DNA of 64,000 nt. It comes from CAYVIB01 sp964451365 (GTDB lineage: Bacteria > Pseudomonadota > Gammaproteobacteria > Pseudomonadales > Cellvibrionaceae). The notes beneath the pieces were generated by a model. That model saw nothing but the letters and a program-made list of their open reading frames with translations. It made no database searches and was not told the DNA's origin. The stretch's first letter is position 1, and each line of letters begins with the position of its first letter. Of the stretch, positions 1 through 7,802 are shown piece by piece. The position numbers and the translations under genes were made by a program. Location of the stretch: positions 26,530 to 90,529 of the forward strand of contig CAYVIB010000023.1 of NCBI GenBank assembly GCA_964451365.1, written 5' to 3'.

Positions 1-67
1 CGACCACGCTGCCCAGCACGATGACCAGGATCGTCCCCAATGACAGAGAGCCTAACAATGTGTTCAT
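1..67 (-). CDS. N-terminus of a probable inner-membrane protein (partial)
   Basis: Only the first 22 codons are inside the window; the gene runs off the left edge. The minus-strand ATG at 67-65 is preceded by a good ribosome binding site (GAGG, about six bases upstream, forward positions 74-77). The visible residues are almost all hydrophobic after MNTLLGS, with runs such as GTILVIVLGSVV that read as a first transmembrane helix. No family can be assigned from so short a piece. It is divergent from the lipoprotein gene starting at 420. Confidence 0.55.
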   Translation of the reverse strand, partial: MNTLLGSLSLGTILVIVLGSVV

Positions 68-419
68 TTTCCACCTCATTTGGTTGGTGATTAATTTTTG
101 TGCGCCTGGTACAAACTTTAACAGTGTCGGAAGGTGGCGAGCGTGCATGGATCACGCTTTGCGGGTGATCAATTCTGGTCAAATGTGGCGAAATATGGCA
201 AGGCTAAGCCTTTGTTTCTTAAGAGGAAATTTTTGTTCCGGAACTCCGGTGGCGATTGCTGTCTTACCTTCGTCAGCGGTTCCTCGATAAGTACCGGCAC
301 TCTTTACTACAGGAAGGAATGCTAGTACCTTGTTCGCCCTGCAAAACGGCACCCCGACACCCTGCGGAACTGACGATATAAAAATTCCTACAAACGCTTT
401 TATTTGGACTGGCCTGGTA
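68..419. other. Intergenic region between divergent genes, with one inverted repeat
   Basis: No convincing gene lies in these 352 bases; the short open frames here lack a ribosome binding site and protein-like composition. A 6-bp inverted repeat (GATCAC, 9-nt loop, GTGATC) occupies 150-170, in the presumed leader of the minus-strand membrane gene. No known riboswitch consensus could be matched. The region must carry promoters for both divergent genes, but no clear -35/-10 pair was found. Confidence 0.4.
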
Positions 420-2963
420 ATGATTCGACGTATAAAACCTATTTTCCTGATGGCGGGATTAACTCTGCTTGGATTGATTTTGACTGGTTGTGGCGGGGGA
501 GACGGCGGCGACCAAGATCCGGGTACCGCGCCGGATGTCGGCCTGGCTTCGTTAACGCTGGATTCCTACGATATTGATTTTGATCGCTTGAACACCGGTC
601 CGTATCTGGTGACCGTGCCGGCCGATGTAAGCCAGGTAAGTTTGACTGCCGTGAAAGCCACGGAGAACACCCGTCTGGCATATACCCTCGAATCCACCCA
701 CGGCAACAGCGGCGTTGTGACTGTTGAAGATCTCACCTCCGGCACGCCAGTGACGCTGGATATTGGCGAGGGGGATAATCTTATAACGGTGTATGTGTTT
801 GATGACGAAAAGGTGGCGCGAGGTGAGTATTATCTTCGCGTGCATCGAATCAGTACCAGCGCCAGTTTGCAGGACGTTGAATTTGGAAGCCTTGTAACCA
901 ACACTGTACTGAACTTCGAACCTGATTTCGAAAGCGATGTATTTAACTATACAACGAGTGTTGGATATACGAGTTGTTCGGTGATAGCGAGATTTTTTTC
1001 CAACGAACGCAATACGACAATTGTCATTAATGACGAACGCGTTCGTCATGCTCAATGGATACCACTTCCTCTGGTAGTGGGCGATAATACTTTTGAAACT
1101 GTGGTAACTGCCGAAGATGGTGTTGCTACTCAAACATATAGCTTTACCGTTTCCCGACCCACCCCGACCAACTCCTTACTTGTGCAAGATGCCAATCTTG
1201 CCGGGTTGACCCTTTCCGCAGGTAATATTCGGTTTGTTTGCTCAAACCTTAACTACAACGTATTAATAGATCGTGATACCACTTCCGTTGATATTACTGC
1301 CGTTACTGCCGCGGAAGAAGCCACAATGACTATCAATGACCAGACGGTGGAGTCCGGCGAACCTTTCAGCGTGGCCCTCCAGCAAGGCGTCAACGAGGTG
1401 GAGATCGAAGTCACCTCCGCCGATGGCGATACTACTAAAACATATAAACTTACATTGCAACGCCTCGACACAAATATTGTCTCCGTCGACACGGCGGAAG
1501 AACTCCAGGCGGCATTGCGAAATGCCGAACCCGGCGATGAGATACGGGTGGCGGGCGGTCGGTACGAGGGCATCGCGTCAGTGGATGCCAGTGGTAACGC
1601 CGGAGCGCATTTTTATTCCGACCGTTCCGGTACCGCGGACGATATGATCCGGCTGGCTGGCGACCCGACGGCGGAAGCGGTTATTCTTGCCGGTACGGAC
1701 ACCTCCGCCAACGCGGCTTTGTTATTGGCCGGCGACTATTGGCGGGTAACCGGAATCCAGTTTACCGATGCGAAAAACGGCATTGTGTTGAGCAATTCAA
1801 GCAACAATCAGATAAGCAATGTTGCCGTCAGGGGAACCGGAGAACACGGCATTATTATCCGCGACGGAAGTTCGAATAACATTGTTAATAGCGCGTTGAT
1901 TGGAGAAACCGGCGTGAACATCGCAACAGATCGCACCGGCCATGCCGAGGGAATTCTGGTTGGGTCGGACGACAGCGAGTGGGCAGGCGCGCCGGGTGGT
2001 GCCGGCCTTTACAATGAACAGGACTACGACAATGTTATTCGCAACTCTGAATTTCTGTCGTCGGTTGCTTCCGAAGCGATCGAAGTGAATGAAGGCACTC
2101 TCAGAACCATTATCGAGCACAATATTTTTACCAGTGGCTCACTGACCAATGCCGCGGGAGACACCAGCCTGGTTAATATTCAGGGCAATGATGTTATCGT
2201 CCGTTACAACACATTTTATTACGAGGATGATGAAAACCTGACGGAGGTTATTTCCGTGAATGATAACGCGGCTGCCTGGAATACCGGTACCAGTTGGGGT
2301 GAAAGCAGCAGAATATACCAAAACCTGTTTGCACTTGAGGGGCGGGATGTTCCGCTGGTACGGGCCCAGGACGTCACGTCGGTGCTGGTGGGGGACAACA
2401 CGCGAAATGACGAGGTCCAACCTGCTTACGCCGGAGCGGGAATCAACCAGGATTTCGCCACGCCCACATACAAAGTCCAGCCGGCTGGAGACGATTCGGT
2501 TTGTCTTGATGTGGAAACCGTCGATGACGTCCTGAGTGCGCAAACTACCGTTGAAATAGACAGTGTTCGTTTGAATGAATGTTCATCCGACAACAGTCAG
2601 CTTTGGAAGTTGGTGATGGACAAGGATAAATTTATCCGCATCCAGAACGTCCAGTTCAGTCAGATGGAAGTCGACGGCTCACCGCAAGAGGCCTATGTCA
2701 CTCCACGGCTCGGTTTTGAATATTCATGTCTAGGCACCGAGGGGGAAGAGGTTCCTCCGTTGAGAATTAACCCGGGTTTTAACGGGTTTATGCAGCGCTG
2801 GGGGACTGTTCTCAACGACGATGGCATCGCGTTTATCAATAAGTATCAAGCCAATTATGCCATCACCGTACCAGCACAATTTGAAGCCGGTGGGCCGGTT
2901 ACGGCTTGTAGTACAACCATTGCAGAAGAGGAACAACAAACGCTACGGTTGATTGAACAGTAG
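420..2963 (+). CDS. Lipoprotein with cadherin-like domains and a parallel beta-helix (PL6-like)
   Basis: The chosen ATG at 420 gives 847 residues and begins directly with a lipoprotein signal (MIRRIKPIF..., lipobox LTGC about residue 28). An upstream in-frame TTG at 330 would bury the signal and was not used. After a Gly/Asp linker come three cadherin-like beta-sandwich domains (about residues 41-140, 150-246, 260-350). A right-handed parallel beta-helix follows (about 352-670), opening with LQAALRNAEPGDEIRVAGG, the N-terminal pattern of the chondroitinase-B/alginate-lyase family PL6. The last 155 residues contain NSQLWKL, suggestive of a ricin-like beta-trefoil. A role as a surface polysaccharide-binding or -degrading lipoprotein is inferred; catalytic residues were not verified. 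No strong ribosome binding site is visible. Confidence 0.75.
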   Translation: MIRRIKPIFLMAGLTLLGLILTGCGGGDGGDQDPGTAPDVGLASLTLDSYDIDFDRLNTGPYLVTVPADVSQVSLTAVKATENTRLAYTLESTHGNSGVVTVEDLTSGTPVTLDIGEGDNLITVYVFDDEKVARGEYYLRVHRISTSASLQDVEFGSLVTNTVLNFEPDFESDVFNYTTSVGYTSCSVIARFFSNERNTTIVINDERVRHAQWIPLPLVVGDNTFETVVTAEDGVATQTYSFTVSRPTPTNSLLVQDANLAGLTLSAGNIRFVCSNLNYNVLIDRDTTSVDITAVTAAEEATMTINDQTVESGEPFSVALQQGVNEVEIEVTSADGDTTKTYKLTLQRLDTNIVSVDTAEELQAALRNAEPGDEIRVAGGRYEGIASVDASGNAGAHFYSDRSGTADDMIRLAGDPTAEAVILAGTDTSANAALLLAGDYWRVTGIQFTDAKNGIVLSNSSNNQISNVAVRGTGEHGIIIRDGSSNNIVNSALIGETGVNIATDRTGHAEGILVGSDDSEWAGAPGGAGLYNEQDYDNVIRNSEFLSSVASEAIEVNEGTLRTIIEHNIFTSGSLTNAAGDTSLVNIQGNDVIVRYNTFYYEDDENLTEVISVNDNAAAWNTGTSWGESSRIYQNLFALEGRDVPLVRAQDVTSVLVGDNTRNDEVQPAYAGAGINQDFATPTYKVQPAGDDSVCLDVETVDDVLSAQTTVEIDSVRLNECSSDNSQLWKLVMDKDKFIRIQNVQFSQMEVDGSPQEAYVTPRLGFEYSCLGTEGEEVPPLRINPGFNGFMQRWGTVLNDDGIAFINKYQANYAITVPAQFEAGGPVTACSTTIAEEEQQTLRLIEQ

Positions 2964-3017
2964 CTTCTTATGGCGGCTCCGTTGGGTCAGGGAGGAGCCG
3001 CCTCTTATATTTGGAAG

Positions 3018-3860
3018 TTATTCCCGCCTGTAAATCCAGTTTTGTCGGACGTTATCACATACCAGTACCTCGCGCGATGCTCGCATGCACTGCTTTATCG
3101 ATGCGGGAAAGCTGTTGTTGTACCGGGCTTTCACCGCATTCGATTTCCTTTCCGTTTTTAACAGTTCATACATCCTTGCAAAGCGTTTGGTAAAACTGTC
3201 TCCTCGCCCGGTGATGTCTTCGTACGTGGCCGCGAATTTTGTAAAGGACATGGTTGCATCGCCCAGGCCGATCCTCAGCATTTTTTCCAGGTAATAGGGG
3301 TAAATCCGGGAGAGGTAATACTGAACGCTTTCACCGCGATATTCCGGCGCGGTTTTGGCTGGTAATAGCAGTTGGTTTTTTTCTGTCAGCGCATCCGCAT
3401 CCAGTTGTCTGTTTTGCAGATTGGTTTGCAGTATGTATCGCTCCCCTTCGCAAGCAATACTTTCCTTGTTCAAGCTACAGTTATCCAGGCCGGCCCTTGC
3501 TTGCGGAATCGGCTCTTTCGGATTGTCACCTGTTTCTTCCTGCCTTTTGTGGGCTGGCTCGTTCGCGATTGCGGGAGTGTTCGGCGGAGTTGCTTTCCTT
3601 GGTCTGTCCGGTTTGGGAATATTTATTCCCAGCTTTTTCGCGGGCTTTTTCAGTAACAGCGCCTGGGTCTGCGGTGGGTTTTTGCGAAACTCAAAAATAT
3701 TGGGCAGGCTTTGGCCGGCGCCCCGGTCCTGGATATTGCAATAAACCTGTTCCAGCTCCGTTTTCGGTTCAAAATTACAGGCCAGAACCTGCTGGCCGAT
3801 TAACAAGGGCACAAATAAAACAAGACATGCTTGTCGCTTGGGCGAAATAAATTTTTTCAC
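3018..3860 (-). CDS. Hypothetical exported protein
   Basis: A 280-residue protein I do not recognise. It starts with a signal peptide (MKKF..., hydrophobic stretch LVLFVPLLIG, then QQVLAC). The cleavage context could be a weak lipobox or an ordinary signal peptidase I site. A Pro/Lys-rich, probably disordered segment (about residues 60-120) follows. The C-terminal half looks folded and helical, with several Cys residues (DNCSLN, IACEGE, KQCMRA, VLVCDN) that could pair in the periplasm. Its ATG overlaps the mobA stop by four bases (ATGA), so the two genes are translationally coupled in that order. Its function is unknown and a link to molybdenum cofactor work is only positional. Confidence 0.7.
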   Translation of the reverse strand: MKKFISPKRQACLVLFVPLLIGQQVLACNFEPKTELEQVYCNIQDRGAGQSLPNIFEFRKNPPQTQALLLKKPAKKLGINIPKPDRPRKATPPNTPAIANEPAHKRQEETGDNPKEPIPQARAGLDNCSLNKESIACEGERYILQTNLQNRQLDADALTEKNQLLLPAKTAPEYRGESVQYYLSRIYPYYLEKMLRIGLGDATMSFTKFAATYEDITGRGDSFTKRFARMYELLKTERKSNAVKARYNNSFPASIKQCMRASREVLVCDNVRQNWIYRRE

Positions 3861-4489
3861 GGCTGCTGCTTTTCCGCGGTGCGTTTAGCCAGTTGATAAT
3901 CTTCCGGCGTGTTTATATTGAAAAAGGGATCGATATCATCGCCGATAAACTCGACGCTTGCCGCGTCGCAGGTGGCAAAAAAATCTTTTACCGCGCGCCC
4001 GCCGGAGGCGATAAATCGTTGCAGGCGATCACGGATGCCGAGCCGCCACAGAGCGGTTAGAAAATGCGGGCGTCCGCTGTGGGCGTAGGCGATCTCCTTT
4101 CCCTGTTGCTGAAACTCTTCAAGCAGCCTGTCAGCCAGGTCCGATGGCAAAAATGGTGAATCGCAGGGCACTGTCAACAGCCATCCGTCCTTGTACCCTT
4201 GTCCTTCCAGCCAGGCCAACACACTTGCCACGCCGGAGAGCGGGCCGAGTTGTTCCCTGGTCATGTCGGGAATAACAGGTAGCTGGAATGACCGGTAATA
4301 CTCAGGGGCGCGGTTGGAATTGATAACGATTTTGTTTGCCTGGTGGGAAAGCGATTGGATCAACGCGTCCAGTATGGTGCTGTCATTTAATTGCAACAGA
4401 CACTTGTCCCGCCCGGCCATGCGCCGGCTTTGGCCACCTGCGATAATGGCGGCGGTAATATTTTGATTAGGCGCGTTTTTCATTTGCAT
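3857..4489 (-). CDS. mobA: Molybdenum cofactor guanylyltransferase MobA
   Basis: This protein attaches GMP from GTP to molybdopterin, giving the guanine dinucleotide cofactor used by DMSO-reductase-family enzymes in the cytoplasm. The 210-residue protein opens with the nucleotidyltransferase signature AAIIAGGQSRRMAGRDK (residues ~13-29). It has the metal-site segment LLTVPCDSPFLP around residue 105 and the family C-terminal motif NTPEDY. The length is close to E. coli MobA (194). Two Met codons lie two apart at the N-terminus (4489 and 4483); neither has a strong ribosome binding site, so the exact start is uncertain. The gene is divergent from pdxH and is followed by a coupled hypothetical gene. 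Confidence 0.9.
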   Translation of the reverse strand: MQMKNAPNQNITAAIIAGGQSRRMAGRDKCLLQLNDSTILDALIQSLSHQANKIVINSNRAPEYYRSFQLPVIPDMTREQLGPLSGVASVLAWLEGQGYKDGWLLTVPCDSPFLPSDLADRLLEEFQQQGKEIAYAHSGRPHFLTALWRLGIRDRLQRFIASGGRAVKDFFATCDAASVEFIGDDIDPFFNINTPEDYQLAKRTAEKQQP

Positions 4490-4495
4490 GGCTTG

Positions 4496-4515
4496 TAGTA
4501 CGATATTAGTACGAT
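4496..4515. promoter_or_regulatory. Tandem 9-bp direct repeat between mobA and pdxH
   Basis: TAGTACGAT occurs twice, at 4496-4504 and 4507-4515. The 11-bp spacing places both copies on the same face of the helix, in the short gap between two divergent genes. That geometry is typical of an operator or activator site. No regulator is known for it here. Confidence 0.35.
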
Positions 4516-4558
4516 AGATCGCAACAGTTTAATTGGGGATTTTAAGGGGAACAACCGA

Positions 4559-5197
4559 GTGCTGGATCTTGATCATATTCGCCGCGAATATTTACTGGGC
4601 GGGCTTAACCGGGAAGACCTGGCCGTGGACCCGTTTTCGCAGTTTGCATTGTGGATGGGGCAGGCCATCTCCAGCCAGATTCCCGATCCCACCGCCATGG
4701 TGCTGGCCACGGTGTCCGGGCAGGGGGTGCCAAGCCAGCGGATCGTGTTGTTGAAACATTTTGACAATTCCGGCCTGGTTTTTTTTACCAACTACGGTAG
4801 CAACAAGGCGCGGGACATTGATCGAAATCCCAACGTAAGCGTGCATTTCCCCTGGCATATGATGGAGAGGCAGGTACGGGTTATCGGGCAGGCAAAAAAA
4901 ATCTCTGTTGCCGAATCACTCAAATATTTCATTTCGCGGCCAAGGGACAGCCAGGTTGCCGCCTGGGCCTCCAAACAGAGTCGGGTTCTGGAATCCCGGA
5001 AATCGCTGCTGGCGCAATTTGACGCCATAAAGAAAAAATTCGCCGAAGGCGAAATTCCCCTGCCGGACTTTTGGGGCGGCTATCGAATCGATCCGGCCAG
5101 CTTCGAGTTCTGGCAGGGCGGCGGCAGTCGCCTGCACGACCGGTTTGAGTACACCCGTACCGAAGACGGCTGGCGCATTGACAGGTTGTCCCCGTGA
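4559..5197 (+). CDS. pdxH: Pyridoxamine/pyridoxine 5'-phosphate oxidase PdxH
   Basis: This FMN enzyme oxidises pyridoxine or pyridoxamine 5'-phosphate to pyridoxal 5'-phosphate, the last step of vitamin B6 synthesis and salvage. The 212-residue length matches the family (218 in E. coli). It shows the FMN-binding core PSQRIVLLKHFD and VFFTNYGSNKARDI, and the C-terminal PNPOx dimerisation motif with FWGGYRIDP and FEFWQGGGSRLHDR. The start is a GTG at 4559 with an AAGGGGA ribosome binding site about eight bases upstream. Its stop overlaps the next gene by four bases (GTGA), so the two are coupled. It is divergent from mobA. Confidence 0.96.
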   Translation: MLDLDHIRREYLLGGLNREDLAVDPFSQFALWMGQAISSQIPDPTAMVLATVSGQGVPSQRIVLLKHFDNSGLVFFTNYGSNKARDIDRNPNVSVHFPWHMMERQVRVIGQAKKISVAESLKYFISRPRDSQVAAWASKQSRVLESRKSLLAQFDAIKKKFAEGEIPLPDFWGGYRIDPASFEFWQGGGSRLHDRFEYTRTEDGWRIDRLSP

Positions 5198-5694
5198 CGC
5201 TCTCATCGCCGATACTGATAGGCATGCCGGGTGCGGGCAAGAGTACCCTGGGTGTGCAGCTGGCCAAGCGCCTGGTCAAAACCTTCGTGGATACGGATCT
5301 GCTTATCCAGGCGGAAGTGGGTATGTCGCTGCAGGACTACCTCGACCGGCATGGCTATCTCGCCCTGAGGGCAGTGGAGGAGAATGTATTACTCAGCCAC
5401 GATTTTCACAATAGCGTCGTCGCAACCGGCGGTAGCGCGGTTTACAGCGACAGGGCAATGCAGCATCTCAAACAGTTCGGTCCCTGTGTTTACCTGTATA
5501 TTTCGTTCGACACCATGCTTAAGCGCATTACCAACAAGGAAAGCCGGGGCTTGGCCTGTGCACCGGGCACCAGTCTCGAGCAACTGTATCGGGAGCGCCT
5601 GGAGTTGTATGAAAAATATGAAGATATTGTGATGGACGGCAATTCCCTGACCCAGGACCAGGCAATGGAGCGAATCGTGGCTCAGCTCCGATAG
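5194..5694 (+). CDS. Shikimate kinase family protein
   Basis: A 166-residue P-loop kinase of the shikimate kinase fold, which phosphorylates shikimate with ATP in the chorismate pathway. It has a Walker A motif (GMPGAGKST, residues ~10-18), the substrate-binding DTD at ~33-35, the GG loop in VVATGGSAV, and a lid segment rich in Arg/Glu (YRERLELYEKYED). The GTG start overlaps the pdxH stop (GTGA). It is not linked to aroB, so it may be a second shikimate kinase or a paralogue with another small substrate; no symbol is given for that reason. The 224 bases after it contain a terminator at 5873-5901. Confidence 0.8.
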   Translation: MTLSSPILIGMPGAGKSTLGVQLAKRLVKTFVDTDLLIQAEVGMSLQDYLDRHGYLALRAVEENVLLSHDFHNSVVATGGSAVYSDRAMQHLKQFGPCVYLYISFDTMLKRITNKESRGLACAPGTSLEQLYRERLELYEKYEDIVMDGNSLTQDQAMERIVAQLR

Positions 5695-5872
5695 CGTTAA
5701 TTATGAATATTTATTATTCCTCGAAATGTTATTTCACTTTATTCCATGGCTATCGGGGTTGATGAGCTATATATGTAAGTAGATGTTCTGATTTGAAGTT
5801 TCTCCATTTCAGGACCTTCTCCTGCAGTTTTGCGGTTTTGTGTTTGTAGTGTGATTGTGTGTTTGTCCAGGC

Positions 5873-5901
5873 CCGTTTCGAAAGAAGCGGGCTTTTTTTA
5901 T
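5873..5901 (+). terminator. Rho-independent terminator
   Basis: An 8-bp stem (GCCCGTTT / AAGCGGGC with one G-T pair, loop 5881-5886) is followed by seven T on the plus strand. It lies 178 bases after the shikimate kinase stop, unusually far for that gene's own terminator. It may end either that transcript or a separate small RNA. Confidence 0.85.
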
Positions 5902-5918
5902 GGTTTGGATTCAGGGGC

Positions 5919-6392
5919 TTAGGGGATGGGCAACTGGGTGGTGTACTTCACCTGTTTAAGCGCAAAAGTTGAATTTACGGAAGCGACATTGGGCAGGTGT
6001 ACCAGGGTGGTCTTTAACAGGCGTTCATAATGATCCACGCTTTTGACCACAATGCGCAGCAAGTAGTCTTTTTCACCCGTGGTGGAATAGCATTCCACGA
6101 TTTCCCGGATGGACTGCACGGCGGATTCAAAGGCGTTCAGAGAATCCTCATCATGCTTTTTAATGATGATATAGGCATGGACAGTTACGCTCAGATCCAG
6201 TTTTACCGGGTCAAGCAGCGTCACCCTTTCACGTATGTAACCTTCCTCTTCCAGCCTCTTGATCCGGCGCCAGCAGGGTGTGTGCGACAAACCAACTTTT
6301 TCGCCCAGTTCCGCCATGGAATAGTCCGCGTTAGCCTGCAGGACCCGGAGGATTTTCTTATCGTGTTCATCGAGAGGCATGGAGGAGGTCAT
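5919..6392 (-). CDS. Lrp/AsnC family transcriptional regulator
   Basis: A 157-residue member of the feast/famine regulators. An N-terminal winged helix-turn-helix (about residues 8-60, with MAELGEKVGLSHTPCWRRI) is followed by the RAM ligand-binding domain (HAYIIIKKHD..., GEKDYLLRIVV). The ATG at 6392 has a GGGA ribosome-binding element about nine bases upstream; a second Met four codons in lacks one. It is divergent from an aspartate/aromatic aminotransferase. Lrp-type regulators often control an adjacent amino-acid gene, so autoregulation and control of that neighbour are plausible inferences. Confidence 0.93.
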   Translation of the reverse strand: MTSSMPLDEHDKKILRVLQANADYSMAELGEKVGLSHTPCWRRIKRLEEEGYIRERVTLLDPVKLDLSVTVHAYIIIKKHDEDSLNAFESAVQSIREIVECYSTTGEKDYLLRIVVKSVDHYERLLKTTLVHLPNVASVNSTFALKQVKYTTQLPIP

Positions 6393-6430
6393 ACCGCTGT
6401 TCCCGTTGTTATTGGCTCTATAAGTCTTTT

Positions 6431-6459
6431 CTGTGCAAAAACCCCGATCGCGCTATAAT
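6431..6459 (+). promoter_or_regulatory. Candidate sigma-70 promoter for the aminotransferase gene
   Basis: A perfect -10 hexamer TATAAT sits at 6454-6459, 35 bases before the aminotransferase ATG. Only a weak -35 (CTGTGC, 6431-6436, 17-bp spacing) is seen, as expected if the neighbouring Lrp-type protein activates it. Confidence 0.5.
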
Positions 6460-6494
6460 CCCACGCTTTTCCCGTGACTGAAAGCAGGTTGACC

Positions 6495-7688
6495 ATGTTT
6501 GACGCCCTTGCCCTTTTACCGCCCGACCCGATTCTTGGCCTGATGGCGAAGTTCCGCGCCGACATGCGATCGGAAAAAATCGATCTCGGGGTAGGGGTTT
6601 ATCGCGACGATGCCGGTAATACCCCGGTTTTGGCGTGCGTTAAAGAGGCCGAACAGCGTATTCTGCGGAACGAAGACAGCAAATCCTATGTCGGGCCGGC
6701 CGGTAACCTGCATTTTAACCGCTTGATTGCGGAGCTGGCTTTGGGCGGGGATCACCCGGCCCTGGCGGAACGGCGGGTGGCGGTGCTGCAAACGCCTGGC
6801 GGTTGCGGTGCCCTGCGAGTGGCGGCGGAGGTGATTCTCCGGGCCAACAAGGCTTCCAGCGTCTGGGTAAGCGACCCCACCTGGGCCAACCATGTGCCAT
6901 TGTTAGGTAACAGTGGAATTTCCCTCAGGCATTACCCGTATTACGACTACGAAAGTCATCAAATCAAGTTCGATGAAATGTGCGCGCAACTGCGGCAGGT
7001 GCCGAAAGGGGACTACGTCCTGTTGCATGCCTGCTGCCATAATCCCTGCGGAGCCGATTTGTCGGAAGCTCAGTGGCGGGAAATAGCTGCTATTGCCCGG
7101 GCCACCGGTTTCATCCCTTTCGTGGATATGGCTTACCAGGGTTTCGGTATCAGCCTGGACGAGGATGCGTACGGCTTGCGTCTGTTGGCAGAGTCGCTGC
7201 CGGAGGTGGTTTTCACTGTTTCCTGCTCGAAAAATTTTGGGTTGTACCGCGAGCGGGTGGGCGCTGTTGGCGTGGTTACCGCGGACAGTGGAACGACCGA
7301 ACGGGTTTCTACCCACCTGGCGAATATTGTGCGGGGAATATACTCAATGCCGCCGTCCCATGGTGCCATGATTGTCGAGCAAATACTGGCGGATGAAGAG
7401 CTGCGAACCTCCTGGCAGTTCGATCTCAACACGATGCGCGGGCGCATCCTGGGGATGCGAACCCGGTTGGTTGACGAAATGGCAAAGCGGGGGATTCAGG
7501 ACCGGTTCGAATTTATTTCCGAAGAAAAGGGAATGTTCTCGTTTTTAGGCCTGACGCCGGAGCAGGTCAACGCCCTGGCCACCGAACACGCCGTTTACAT
7601 GGTGGATTCCAGCAGGATCAATGTCGCTGGCCTGAACAGGGGTAATTTGCTTTATTTCTGTGATTCCCTGGCGGCCGTACTAAAATAA
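6495..7688 (+). CDS. Aspartate/aromatic amino acid aminotransferase (class I)
   Basis: A PLP enzyme that moves amino groups between aspartate, tyrosine or phenylalanine and 2-oxoglutarate. The ATG at 6495 with AGCAGG about seven bases upstream gives 397 residues, the exact size of AspC/TyrB; an upstream in-frame start at 6474 has no ribosome binding site. It shows the subgroup I-alpha landmarks: IDLGVGVYRDD near the N-terminus, the HNPCGADL loop, the PLP-lysine motif SCSKNFGLYRERVG (Lys ~residue 247) and the substrate carboxylate Arg near the C-terminus (SSRINVAGLN). Aspartate and aromatic specificity cannot be separated by eye. It is divergent from the Lrp-family gene. Confidence 0.92.
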   Translation: MFDALALLPPDPILGLMAKFRADMRSEKIDLGVGVYRDDAGNTPVLACVKEAEQRILRNEDSKSYVGPAGNLHFNRLIAELALGGDHPALAERRVAVLQTPGGCGALRVAAEVILRANKASSVWVSDPTWANHVPLLGNSGISLRHYPYYDYESHQIKFDEMCAQLRQVPKGDYVLLHACCHNPCGADLSEAQWREIAAIARATGFIPFVDMAYQGFGISLDEDAYGLRLLAESLPEVVFTVSCSKNFGLYRERVGAVGVVTADSGTTERVSTHLANIVRGIYSMPPSHGAMIVEQILADEELRTSWQFDLNTMRGRILGMRTRLVDEMAKRGIQDRFEFISEEKGMFSFLGLTPEQVNALATEHAVYMVDSSRINVAGLNRGNLLYFCDSLAAVLK

Positions 7689-7733
7689 CAATTGTCGCCG
7701 ATTTCAACAAACCAAATGGTTCTATCGGTTGAA

Positions 7734-7743
7734 CGAACGTTCG
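7734..7743. promoter_or_regulatory. 10-bp palindrome upstream of the HD-GYP gene
   Basis: CGAACGTTCG is a perfect palindrome immediately upstream of a -10-like TATACT (7745-7750). The arrangement suits a repressor operator next to a promoter, but the -35 is poor and no cognate regulator is known. Confidence 0.3.
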
Positions 7744-7802
7744 CTATACTTACGTTAGCGGTTTTCTTGCCGTTTTAGACTGAAAATAATCTAGCTTTGC
7801 CA

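Noticed and set aside
120..330. A possible c-di-GMP (GEMM) riboswitch, because of CGCAAAGCG on the minus strand
   Set aside because: The second conserved segment and the tetraloop receptor pattern could not be found; only a 6-bp hairpin is supported.
330..419. TTG start at 330 for the cadherin/beta-helix lipoprotein
   Set aside because: It would place 30 non-conserved residues before a clear lipoprotein signal peptide; ATG 420 starts directly at the signal.
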